Part shown: positions 1-6,900 of the stretch, one piece after another
How positions within the stretch are numbered: position 1 is the first letter of the stretch
Layout of the letters: every line of letters begins with the position of its first letter
Assembly: GCA_021779795.1 (NCBI GenBank)
Contig: JAJXZZ010000002.1
Coordinates: 11,632-28,174, forward strand
Source of the DNA: Acidobacteriota bacterium
GTDB lineage: Bacteria > Acidobacteriota > Vicinamibacteria > Vicinamibacterales > Fen-181
Length of the DNA: 16,543 bases
Reading direction: 5' to 3'
Program-made: the position numbers and the translations under genes
Notes under the pieces: generated by a model
What the model was told of the DNA's origin: nothing
What the model saw: the letters and a program-made list of their open reading frames with translations, nothing else
Database searches by the model: none

Positions 1-15
1 GTCCCTCGGACGGCG

Positions 16-35
16 GCGCTGCCGACGGGCAGCGC
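16..35. other. GC-rich stem-loop upstream of the first receptor gene
   Basis: A perfect 8-bp inverted repeat, GCGCTGCC / GGCAGCGC, encloses the 4-nt loop GACG, 51 bases before the ATG at 87. No T-run follows on the plus strand, so it is not a clear intrinsic terminator. It may be part of the leader RNA of the receptor gene or the tail of an upstream structure cut off by the window edge. Its function is unknown. Confidence 0.4.
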
Positions 36-86
36 GTCGGGGGCCTCTGTGCCTCGATTCAACGGGTCATTCGGGAGGAGCGTTCG

Positions 87-2165
87 ATGGAGCGTGTTGC
101 GAGAAGCGTTCGGCTGGCGGCCGCCGCGGCGGCCCTGGCCATGATGTCCCCGGCGGTGGCCGGGGCGCAGGGGCAGCCGGCCCAGCAGGGCCAGCCGCCC
201 ACCTACAAGGAGCAGGTCGAGGTCGTCGCCACCAAGGTGCCCGAGACGCCCCAGGAGGTGCCCGCGGCGATCGAGGTCATCAGCGGCGACCAGTTGGCCG
301 CAACCGGCGCGACCACCCTCAGGGAAGCGCTCTCGCTGGCCGCCGGCGTGGACGTGGCGCCGGGCGGCGACGGCGGCCCGGCCGCCTCGGTGCCCGAGTT
401 CTGGGGGCTCCGCGAGTTCGACGCCTTCCTCCTGGTCGTGGACGGCATTCCCTGGGGCGGCGCGTTCAACCCCTCGCTGGCCACGCTCAGCCTCCGCGAC
501 GTGGAGCGCATCGAGGTGCTGCGGGGACCGGCCCCCGTCACTTACGGCGCCACCTCGTTCGTGGGCGTCATCTACGTCGTCCACAAGAGCGGCGCCGCCG
601 CCGGCCGGTACGCGACGGCCAGCGTTGGATCGTACGGCAGCGGGAGCGCCGGCCTCGACCTGGCGCTGCCGGCGTTCGGCTCGTGGCAGACGCGGCTCAG
701 CGTGGACGGCGAGCGGCGGGGCTACAGCGACGACCGCACATCCTACGCGCGCGGCCACGCCAGCTACCGGGGATCGACGGGCAAGACGGGCGACCGGATG
801 TGGTTCATGGCCGACGTGGACGTGCTGCGCCAGGACCCGGCGAGCCCGCACCCACGGGAGGGGGCGGCGCTCACGACGGCCGTTCCGACCGACGCCAACC
901 AGAACCCGGCCGGCGCGTTCGTCAACGAGGCGCGCGTGACCGGGATGTTCGGATCCGAGCGGACCCTGGGCGGCGGCCTGGTCTGGACCTGGACCGGCTC
1001 GTTCTCGCATTCGTCGCAGCAGCAGTTCCGCGGGTTCCTGACCGACGTCGGCGACACGGCCGACAACGCGACCGGGTACCGCGAGAACATCGACGTGAAC
1101 GACGTCTACGCGGACACCCACGTCGCGTGGCCCGCCCGCTCGCACGTGCGGCTGGTCGCCGGCGGCGACTTCCTGTTCGGCAACGGCGAGGCGGCGGGCG
1201 CGACGTTCGCCTACACGGCGCCCCTCGACGGCGCGACCGCGACGGTGGTCCCCGAACCCGCCGACCTCAACCTGGACGCGGAAGCCCGGCGGAGCTTCTT
1301 CGGCGCCTACGCGATGGCCGAGTACACGCCCGTTCCGCGCCTGACGCTGTCGGCCGGGGCGAGGCTCAACGCCACCGTCGAGCGTCACGGCGAGGGGGAT
1401 TCCGTGTCGCACGCGCGGCTGTCGGGGAGCGCGGGGGCCATCTATGGCCTGTGGGAGCGGGGCGTGGACCACGTGCGGGCCTACGCCAGCTACCGGAACA
1501 CCTTCAAGCCCGCGGCGTTCGACTTCAGCCTGGCCGAGAACGAGGGGGTGCTGGCCCCCGAGACGGCGCAGAGCTACGAGGGCGGCATCAAGGCGCGGGC
1601 GGCCCGGGGCCGCGTGGATGTCGAGGCGTCCGTGTTCAGGATGAACTTCGAGAACCTCGTGACCTCGACCGTCGTGGACGGCCTGCCCGCGCTCGTCAAC
1701 GCGGGCAAGACCAGGTTCCAGGGCGTCGAGACGGCGGCCGCGTTCCACGGCCCGCACCACGTGAGCGGGCGCGCCACCTACAGCTTCCACGACTCGACCT
1801 TCGTCGATGTCGTCCAGGCGTTCGACGGCGTGCCGCAGCAGCTGGCGGGGAAGCGGTTCGAGATGTCGCCGCGCCATCTCTTCTCGGCCGGCCTGATCGT
1901 GGCGCCCGAGCGCGGCGTGGTCGGGTCGCTCATCGTCAAGTACACGGGCGACCGGTACCTGGACAAGCGGAACCGGGCGCTGGCCGCGCCGTTCGCCACC
2001 GTGGACGCCGGCCTGGGCTATCGCCTCGGGGCCTGGGAGGTTCGCCTCGACGGGCGAAACCTGACCGACCGGCGCGACCCGGTGTCGGAGAGCGAGGTCG
2101 GCGACGCGCAGTACTACCTGATGACGGCCAGGCGCGTGGACCTCACCGCCGGCGTGCGGTTCTGA
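87..2165 (+). CDS. TonB-dependent outer-membrane receptor (substrate unknown)
   Basis: This 692-residue protein is a TonB-dependent receptor, an outer-membrane beta-barrel that takes up a scarce ligand (siderophore, cobalamin, metal or glycan) using TonB/ExbBD energy. Residues 1-28 form a signal peptide: basic MERVARSVR, an alanine-rich core, and an AGA/QG cleavage site. A TonB-box-like stretch EQVEVVATK lies near residues 42-50. The plug domain follows, with typical phrases EVISGDQL, LVVDGIP and the strongly conserved VERIEVLRGPAPVTYGA at about 137-153. The rest is barrel, and the last residue is Phe, as expected for Bam-dependent insertion. The ATG at 87 is set by GGAGGAG at 74-80. Length fits BtuB/FepA/CirA-sized receptors, and there is no N-terminal carboxypeptidase-like extension. 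No neighbour identifies the ligand. It is convergent with a second receptor gene. Confidence 0.92.
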   Translation: MERVARSVRLAAAAAALAMMSPAVAGAQGQPAQQGQPPTYKEQVEVVATKVPETPQEVPAAIEVISGDQLAATGATTLREALSLAAGVDVAPGGDGGPAASVPEFWGLREFDAFLLVVDGIPWGGAFNPSLATLSLRDVERIEVLRGPAPVTYGATSFVGVIYVVHKSGAAAGRYATASVGSYGSGSAGLDLALPAFGSWQTRLSVDGERRGYSDDRTSYARGHASYRGSTGKTGDRMWFMADVDVLRQDPASPHPREGAALTTAVPTDANQNPAGAFVNEARVTGMFGSERTLGGGLVWTWTGSFSHSSQQQFRGFLTDVGDTADNATGYRENIDVNDVYADTHVAWPARSHVRLVAGGDFLFGNGEAAGATFAYTAPLDGATATVVPEPADLNLDAEARRSFFGAYAMAEYTPVPRLTLSAGARLNATVERHGEGDSVSHARLSGSAGAIYGLWERGVDHVRAYASYRNTFKPAAFDFSLAENEGVLAPETAQSYEGGIKARAARGRVDVEASVFRMNFENLVTSTVVDGLPALVNAGKTRFQGVETAAAFHGPHHVSGRATYSFHDSTFVDVVQAFDGVPQQLAGKRFEMSPRHLFSAGLIVAPERGVVGSLIVKYTGDRYLDKRNRALAAPFATVDAGLGYRLGAWEVRLDGRNLTDRRDPVSESEVGDAQYYLMTARRVDLTAGVRF

Positions 2166-2197
2166 GGCCGGCGGCACGGGCCCGGCCGGCCGCGCGC

Positions 2198-2236
2198 AAA
2201 AAAAACGGGGCGACCCTCACGAAGGAGGGCCGCCCC
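2198..2236 (-). terminator. Rho-independent terminator of the minus-strand receptor gene
   Basis: On the minus strand a GC-rich hairpin (GGGGCG paired with CGCCCC, one mismatch, then GAGGG with CCCTC, 6-nt loop; plus positions 2207-2236) is followed by a run of eight T (A8 at 2198-2205 on plus). It begins 26 bases after the TAG of the minus-strand receptor. The plus-strand side of the hairpin has no T-run, so termination of the convergent first receptor gene at this site is less certain. Confidence 0.85.
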
Positions 2237-2261
2237 AATGGTGGACAGGGTCGGTGCCGGG

Positions 2262-5200
2262 CTAGAACGTGAACTGCAGGCCGGTGTGGACGTACCGGCC
2301 GAGCGAGTCGTACATGTTGTAGAAGCCGGTCCCGTAGTCGTTCGGGTTCGAGCCGAAGCCGAACGGCGGGATCGTGTCGAACACGTTGTTGACGCCGCCG
2401 ATGAACGTGACGTGCTTGTCGATCTTCCACGTCACGCCGATGTCCATCCAGCTGAACGACGGGATGTGATCCGCGTAGTAGCCGACTTCCCTCAGGGTGG
2501 CGAAGCGCGTCGGGTTCGACAGGTACGGGTTCGGGCTGCCCGAGTCCTCGGTCACCGGGCCGGTGAAGCGCCAGCCGGCGGTGAGGGTGACGTTCCACGG
2601 CGTCTCCCACGAGAACCGGGTGAGGTGCCGCCACTTGGGCGTCGGCACGCCGCACGTGTTGCCGAAGTAGCCGACGCAGTCGTAGCCGTACAGCCCGGTG
2701 TTGATGTACTGCTTCAACAGGATCGTGCCGACCATGTTGACGCTGAACGCGCCGAGGTTGTGCGGCACGGGGCGCGTGTAGCTGCCCGTCACGTCCACGC
2801 CCTCCGACCGGAGCTGCCCGACGTTGGCGTACGTCGTCTTGACGTACCCGTTGGGCGTGAGCCAGGTCGTGTAGAGCGCGTCGCGGTGGATCAGGTTGCA
2901 CAGCTGGCCGGTCGTGGCGCAGGTGTTCTGGATGTCGTTCGACTGCAGCTGGCCGATCGTGCTGTTGATGTCCACGTTGTAGAAGTCGAACGTCGCCGTG
3001 AAGCCCGGCAGGACGCGGCGGGGCGTGATGACCGCGCCCGCCGTCCAGGTGTTCGCCACTTCGGGGCTCAGGTTCGGGTTGCCGCCGCTGAGCGTGTTGT
3101 ACTGGCCGGCCGGGTTGTCGAGGACGTGGCCGTACATCGAGGCCGGCACGCCCGTCAGCTCGCACTGCGCCACGGAGTAGGCCGGCGTCGCGCCCGCGCA
3201 CGGGTCGGAGAAGCCGCCGAGGCCGATGCTCTGCGGGAAGTACATCTCGTAGATGTTCGGCGAGCGGGTCGCGCGGTTGTAGCCGGCGCGGAACTTGAAG
3301 TCGGGCGTCGGCGCCCACGACGCCTGCAGCTTGTACGTGGCGTGCGTGCCGGTGCTGCTGTAGTCGGACTCGCGGATGCCGGCCTCGAGGCTGAAGTCCT
3401 TCACGAACGGCTTGTCCTGCACGAGCGGGACGAGGGCCTCGGCGAAGATCTCCTTCACGCTGTAGGTGCCCTCGATCGACGGCGACGGCCCGCCCGAGCC
3501 CGCGCCGAGCGCGTTCTCGAACGCGAAGTCGGAGTGCACGAACAGGTACTCCTGGCGGTACTCGGTGCCCACCGCGACCTTCGCGGACTCGGTCGCGTAC
3601 GGCGACACGACGCCGTAGTCCTTCAGGTCGCCCTTGAACGTGGCGTTGAACACCCGCGTCCGCGTGCCGCTGTCGAGCACCTCGTCGAGGCGCATGTAGT
3701 TCAGCGCGGCCTCGGTGACGCCGCCGACCTGGAAGATGTTCCACGGCACGCAGCCGTTCCCGAGGTCGGTCGTGCACTGGCCGTCCGGCCCGATGTTCAG
3801 GGCGTTCTGCATCCGCGCGGCGTTCAGGTCGTTCGAGTACGACTGCGGCGAGCGGACCGTGGCCTGCATGGCGTACACGTCGTAGCTCCACGCGTTGTTC
3901 AGCGTGCCCTTGACGCCGGCGGTGTACCGCAGGTCGGTGTGGTTCATGTGGCTCACGCGGCCGCCGCCCTCGACGTTGCGCCGCATGATGATGACGGGCG
4001 ACAGGTAGTTGTCCGTCTTGTTGTACCCGTACTGCGAGCAGAGCGTGGTGTACTCCTGGTCGCTCAGCAGCGGGTTCCGGCAGTCGATCTCGCCCGTGTT
4101 GGCGAAGTCGCCCGATTCGGCGATCTGCGCGTCGGTCGTGTCGTCCATGAACATGACATCACCGTAGAGGGTCATGTACTTGTTCATGTCGTAGTTCAGG
4201 AACGCGCCGCCCGCCCAGCGCTTGTCGGGCCGCTGCATGAAGTTCTTCGGCGCGAAGTTGTACACGTCCATCGGCGTGCGCGGCCGCAGCGTGTTGCCCG
4301 TCGCGGTGTCCAGCACCCAGCTGTTGCCGTCCGGGTCGATGAACCGGCCCAGCGGGATCGTGCTCGACCCGCCGCACGTCGGCGTGTCGTAGAGCGTCGC
4401 CACCGAGCAGTTCGTATAGTCGCGCTGATCCTTCGTGATCGCGTTGGTCTTGCGGTAGTCGAGGTAGAAGGACGCGTGCCCCTTGTCGTCGGCGAACTTG
4501 CTGCCGAACGCCACGTTCCAGTCGATCGGGCCGTCGTTCCACCGGTTGCCCTTGATGACGTCGTAGCCGGCCGCCGCGTTCATGTCCCGGGCCAGCTGGC
4601 TGTTGTTGTTGTGCTGGTAGCCGCTGTACTCGACGCCGCCCCGGAAGCCGGTGAAGTCGCGGTCGAGCACGAAGTTCACGACGCCCGCCACCGCGTCCGC
4701 GCCGTAGGTGGACGACGCGCCGCCCGTCAGGACGTCCACGCGCTTGACCAGGGCCGAGGGGATGAAGTTCAGGTCGGCGCCCGTCGAGTACGCGTCGCCC
4801 TGCGGCATCCGGCGGCCGTCGATGAGGACCAGCGTGCGCTGCGTGCCGAGGTAGCGGAGGTCCACCGTCGCCGTGCCCGACGAGCCGTTCGACACCGTCG
4901 AGTTCTGGGCGACGAACACCTGCGGCAGGCTGGTGAGCAGGTCTTCCACGCGGTTGATGCCGCGGTAGGTGAGTTCCTCGACCTCGAGCGTCGTGACCGG
5001 GCTCATCGCCTCGAGCGTGGGACGCGGGATGAGGGTGCCCGTGACCTGGACCGCTTCGGTCTGCGTGCCGATTTGCAGCTTGGCTTCCACCGTGGCCGTC
5101 TGGCCGGCCGCGACGGTCACCGTGCTGGTCTGCGTGGCGAAGCCGGCCAGTTCGAACGACAGGCTCCAGGCGCCGGGCGCCAGGCTTTCGAAGCTGTACT

Positions 5201-5429
5201 TGCCGGTCGAGTCCGTGGTGGCCGACTTCAGCACGGCCGCCGGGCCCTTCGCGTTGACGGTGACGCCGGGGAGCACGCCGCCGGTCGAGTCGGTGACCAC
5301 GCCGGTGATGCGGCCGGAACTGCCCTGGGCCATGGCCGCGAGCGGCAGGCCCAGCACGAGGAGGCCCACGAGGATCGTCCGCCAGGCCAGGCGGACGCCT
5401 CGGGTGGGCGCAAACACTGTCTTCGTCAT
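2262..5429 (-). CDS. Large TonB-dependent receptor with N-terminal carboxypeptidase-regulatory-like domain
   Basis: A 1055-residue outer-membrane TonB-dependent receptor. Residues 1-36 are a signal peptide: a basic start, a hydrophobic LVGLLVLGLPLAA core and AMA/QG cleavage. Residues about 40-115 form a carboxypeptidase-D regulatory-like beta-sandwich (GVVTDSTGGVLPGVTV, DSTGKYSFESLAPG). The plug follows, with LVLIDGRRMP, VKRVDVLTGGASSTYGADA and GVVNFVLDRDFTG. The rest is barrel, ending in the expected terminal Phe (LQFTF). Several close Cys pairs, such as NCSVATLYDTPTC, probably form disulfides in outer loops. The size and N-terminal domain fit the large SusC/Oar-like receptors common in Acidobacteriota and Bacteroidota, which often import glycans or peptides, but no SusD partner is visible. 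The frame is open upstream to 5513, yet GGGAGG at 5434-5439 selects the ATG at 5429. A promoter at 5604-5631 and a terminator at 2198-2236 suggest it is transcribed alone. Confidence 0.93.
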   Translation of the reverse strand: MTKTVFAPTRGVRLAWRTILVGLLVLGLPLAAMAQGSSGRITGVVTDSTGGVLPGVTVNAKGPAAVLKSATTDSTGKYSFESLAPGAWSLSFELAGFATQTSTVTVAAGQTATVEAKLQIGTQTEAVQVTGTLIPRPTLEAMSPVTTLEVEELTYRGINRVEDLLTSLPQVFVAQNSTVSNGSSGTATVDLRYLGTQRTLVLIDGRRMPQGDAYSTGADLNFIPSALVKRVDVLTGGASSTYGADAVAGVVNFVLDRDFTGFRGGVEYSGYQHNNNSQLARDMNAAAGYDVIKGNRWNDGPIDWNVAFGSKFADDKGHASFYLDYRKTNAITKDQRDYTNCSVATLYDTPTCGGSSTIPLGRFIDPDGNSWVLDTATGNTLRPRTPMDVYNFAPKNFMQRPDKRWAGGAFLNYDMNKYMTLYGDVMFMDDTTDAQIAESGDFANTGEIDCRNPLLSDQEYTTLCSQYGYNKTDNYLSPVIIMRRNVEGGGRVSHMNHTDLRYTAGVKGTLNNAWSYDVYAMQATVRSPQSYSNDLNAARMQNALNIGPDGQCTTDLGNGCVPWNIFQVGGVTEAALNYMRLDEVLDSGTRTRVFNATFKGDLKDYGVVSPYATESAKVAVGTEYRQEYLFVHSDFAFENALGAGSGGPSPSIEGTYSVKEIFAEALVPLVQDKPFVKDFSLEAGIRESDYSSTGTHATYKLQASWAPTPDFKFRAGYNRATRSPNIYEMYFPQSIGLGGFSDPCAGATPAYSVAQCELTGVPASMYGHVLDNPAGQYNTLSGGNPNLSPEVANTWTAGAVITPRRVLPGFTATFDFYNVDINSTIGQLQSNDIQNTCATTGQLCNLIHRDALYTTWLTPNGYVKTTYANVGQLRSEGVDVTGSYTRPVPHNLGAFSVNMVGTILLKQYINTGLYGYDCVGYFGNTCGVPTPKWRHLTRFSWETPWNVTLTAGWRFTGPVTEDSGSPNPYLSNPTRFATLREVGYYADHIPSFSWMDIGVTWKIDKHVTFIGGVNNVFDTIPPFGFGSNPNDYGTGFYNMYDSLGRYVHTGLQFTF

Positions 5430-5578
5430 GAATCCTCCCGAAAGGGAATGAGCCGTCGCCAGGGCGTGCCCGGCCGACGCGGCCGGACGACGCGACTGGC
5501 CCGTGAACGACACGGGCCCTCATCTGCAATCGACGGGCCATTTATATTCGACCATATACGTCTTAAAGAGCCATGTAT

Positions 5579-5594
5579 CTTATAGACATATAAG
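5579..5594. promoter_or_regulatory. Inverted repeat CTTATA-gaca-TATAAG, candidate operator
   Basis: A perfect 6-bp inverted repeat with a 4-nt spacer, inside the AT-rich island. It begins about 10 bases downstream of the predicted minus-strand -10 element (5604-5609), so it would overlap the first transcribed bases of the receptor mRNA. That position suits a repressor operator or a small 5' stem. No regulator can be named from the sequence. Confidence 0.4.
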
Positions 5595-5603
5595 GCGTTA
5601 TTT

Positions 5604-5631
5604 ATTGTACTCATCTATTGTGCTGAGTCAA
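5604..5631 (-). promoter_or_regulatory. Sigma-70-type promoter of the minus-strand receptor gene
   Basis: On the minus strand TTGACT (plus 5626-5631) is separated by 16 bases from TACAAT (plus 5604-5609); each differs from the consensus at one position. This is the best -35/-10 pair in the window and sits in the AT-rich island. Predicted initiation near 5597 gives a leader of roughly 170 nt before the ATG at 5429. Confidence 0.65.
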
Positions 5632-5642
5632 TGTTCATGGAA

Positions 5643-5684
5643 TTGGATACCAAACGAATCATTGATCCAACATTTCGTATCCAA
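5643..5684. promoter_or_regulatory. Cluster of TTGG/CCAA-type palindromes, candidate regulator-binding sites
   Basis: TTGGATACCAA (5643-5653, TTGG-ata-CCAA) and TTGATCCAA (5662-5670, TTG-atc-CAA) are small palindromes. TTGGATAC at 5643-5650 is also repeated inverted as GTATCCAA at 5677-5684. The cluster lies just upstream of the -35 of the minus-strand receptor promoter. TTGG-n-CCAA half-sites are of the kind bound by some GntR/FadR-family regulators; that assignment is inference from motif shape only. Confidence 0.4.
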
Positions 5685-5783
5685 CCGCCTGACATGAGTC
5701 AGCCAGCCTTCGTTGGTGGCGGGGTCTCGAGAGTCGTGCCGGTGCCTGCAGGGCCCATCATCGTGCTGGTGACCGGGCGGCGC

Positions 5784-5810
5784 TTGCAGTATGCTACGCG
5801 CTCGTATCCT
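5784..5810 (+). promoter_or_regulatory. Weak candidate promoter of the hydrogenase operon
   Basis: TTGCAG (5784-5789) and TATCCT (5805-5810) resemble -35 and -10 elements, but the 15-base spacer is short. I found no convincing GG-N10-GC sigma-54 element in this area. If used, transcription would start near 5817, and the hairpin at 5827-5863 would fall in the leader. Confidence 0.22.
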
Positions 5811-5826
5811 TCCGTAAACGGCGCGG

Positions 5827-5863
5827 GGAGTCGAGGCGACGACGGCGTTCGCCAGGCGACTCC
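5827..5863 (+). other. Two-tier stem-loop in the putative hydrogenase leader
   Basis: An outer stem GGAGTCG / CGACTCC (5827-5833 with 5857-5863) encloses an inner stem GGCGA / TCGCC (5835-5839 with 5849-5853). There are small asymmetric internal bases and a 9-nt loop. It sits 79 bases before the hydrogenase ATG at 5943. It has no proper T-run, so it is more likely a leader structure or a protein-binding inverted repeat than a terminator. Confidence 0.4.
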
Positions 5864-5942
5864 AGGCGGCGTCGGGTTTCGTGTGTCGGGCCGCGGGTGA
5901 TGGGGTGGCGCCGGTGCGAGGCCGTGCGTCAGGCGGAGGCGC

Positions 5943-6881
5943 ATGAGACGGACACTCTATTGGCTCCAGTGCGGGGGCTGCGGCGCAGACAGCATGGCGC
6001 TGCTCAGCCTCGAAGCTCCGGATCTGGCCGAGTTGCTGCGCCTGCTCGACATCGACCTGCTCTGGCATCCCTCGCTCTCCAACGACAGTCCGAAGCGGCA
6101 CCGCGAGCGGCTCGACGCCATCCTCGGCGGCGACCAGCGGCTGGATGTGCTCTGCGTCGAGGGGGCGATCATTCGCGGGCCCGGCGGCACGGGCATGTAC
6201 AACACCTTCGACGGCAGGCCGAAGAAGGACCTCGCGGCCGCCCTCGCCAAGCGCGCGCACCTGGTCATCGCCGTCGGGACCTGCGCCTCGTTTGGAGGGG
6301 TCGGGTCGGACGGCGACACCGAGGGCACCGGCCTGCAGTTCAGGGGGCGGACCCGCGGTGGCTTTCTCGGAGCGGACTTCCGAAGCCTCTCCGGCCAGCC
6401 GGTCATCAACCTGCCCGGCTGTCCGTGTCACTACGATGTCGTGGGGGGAGTGCTGGCCGCGCAGGACCTCGGCACGCCGCTCCCGCTCGACGACTACCAG
6501 GCTCCTCTCGAGTGGTACGGCCTGCTCGTGCACCAGGGGTGCGTCCGCAACGAGTACCACGAGTACCGCGTGGAAGAGCGCGAGTTCGGTGAGAAGGGAT
6601 GCCTGTACTTCTTCAGGGGCTGCCACGGCCCGACCGCCTACGGTCCCTGCAACAAGCTGCTGTGGAACCGGCGCAACTCGAAGACGCGAGTGGGCGTGCC
6701 GTGCCACGGCTGCACCGAGCCGGATTTCCCTCAGCCGTATCCCTTCTTCCGGACGAGGTCGATCGCCGACGTGCCGCTCGACCTGCCCAATGGCGTGGAC
6801 CGCGCCCATTACATCGCCTACAAGACCATGGCCGCGGCCGCGGCGCCCGAGCGCCTGAGGGAGCGCAAGACGCGCGTGTAG
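5943..6881 (+). CDS. [NiFe] hydrogenase small subunit, group 2-like (cytoplasmic, sensory or uptake type)
   Basis: A 312-residue electron-transfer subunit of a [NiFe] hydrogenase that carries the Fe-S relay beside the NiFe site. The N-terminus goes straight into LYWLQCGGCGADSM with no twin-arginine signal, so the enzyme should be cytoplasmic, as in group 2 (HupU/HoxB and cyanobacterial HupS types). Likely proximal-cluster ligands are C13, C114 (VGTCASFGG) and C160 (LPGCP). The second N-terminal Cys of the usual CxxC is Asp16, while an extra Cys sits at 10. Distal-cluster ligands are H197, C200, C220 and C227; medial ligands are C236, C254 and C257 (PCHGCTEPDF). The phrases GGFLGADFRS and PVINLPGCP are also group 2-like. 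The ATG has GGCGGAGG at 5932-5939. It is first in the operon, 19 bases before the large subunit. Family is certain; the exact subgroup needs phylogeny. Confidence 0.93.
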   Translation: MRRTLYWLQCGGCGADSMALLSLEAPDLAELLRLLDIDLLWHPSLSNDSPKRHRERLDAILGGDQRLDVLCVEGAIIRGPGGTGMYNTFDGRPKKDLAAALAKRAHLVIAVGTCASFGGVGSDGDTEGTGLQFRGRTRGGFLGADFRSLSGQPVINLPGCPCHYDVVGGVLAAQDLGTPLPLDDYQAPLEWYGLLVHQGCVRNEYHEYRVEEREFGEKGCLYFFRGCHGPTAYGPCNKLLWNRRNSKTRVGVPCHGCTEPDFPQPYPFFRTRSIADVPLDLPNGVDRAHYIAYKTMAAAAAPERLRERKTRV

Positions 6882-6900
6882 ACGGTTGGGGACATTCGAC

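Larger units (their letters stand above)
5430..5942. other. Divergent intergenic region between receptor gene and hydrogenase operon
   Basis: This 513-bp non-coding stretch separates two divergently transcribed units. The part next to the receptor (about 5430-5530) is GC-rich leader. The centre is strikingly AT-rich: I count 20 G+C in the 60 bases 5581-5640 and 25 in 5641-5700. From about 5700 it is GC-rich again, up to the SD GGCGGAGG (5932-5939) of the hydrogenase gene. Short open frames here lack ribosome binding sites and recognisable protein character, so I see no gene. The control elements inside are listed separately. Confidence 0.7.

Noticed and set aside
2166..2187. GGCCGG...CCGGCC inverted repeat as an intrinsic terminator for the first receptor gene
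   Set aside because: It has a 10-nt loop and is followed by GGCCGCGCGC and then A residues, not a T-run, on the plus strand.
2238..5585. A very long open frame (over 1100 codons) on the plus strand opposite the large TonB-dependent receptor
   Set aside because: Its translation is a low-complexity Arg/Val/Ala/His-rich string typical of the antisense frame of GC-rich genes. The minus-strand frame has a signal peptide, plug, barrel, SD and terminator.
5503..5697. Small open frames in the AT-rich intergenic island
   Set aside because: No Shine-Dalgarno sequence, no recognisable protein features, and the region is better explained by promoter and operator elements.
5770..5790. Possible sigma-54 (-24/-12) promoter before the hydrogenase genes (GGGCGG...TTGC)
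   Set aside because: The spacing between GG and GC is not 10 bases in any register I tried, so the invariant geometry is absent.
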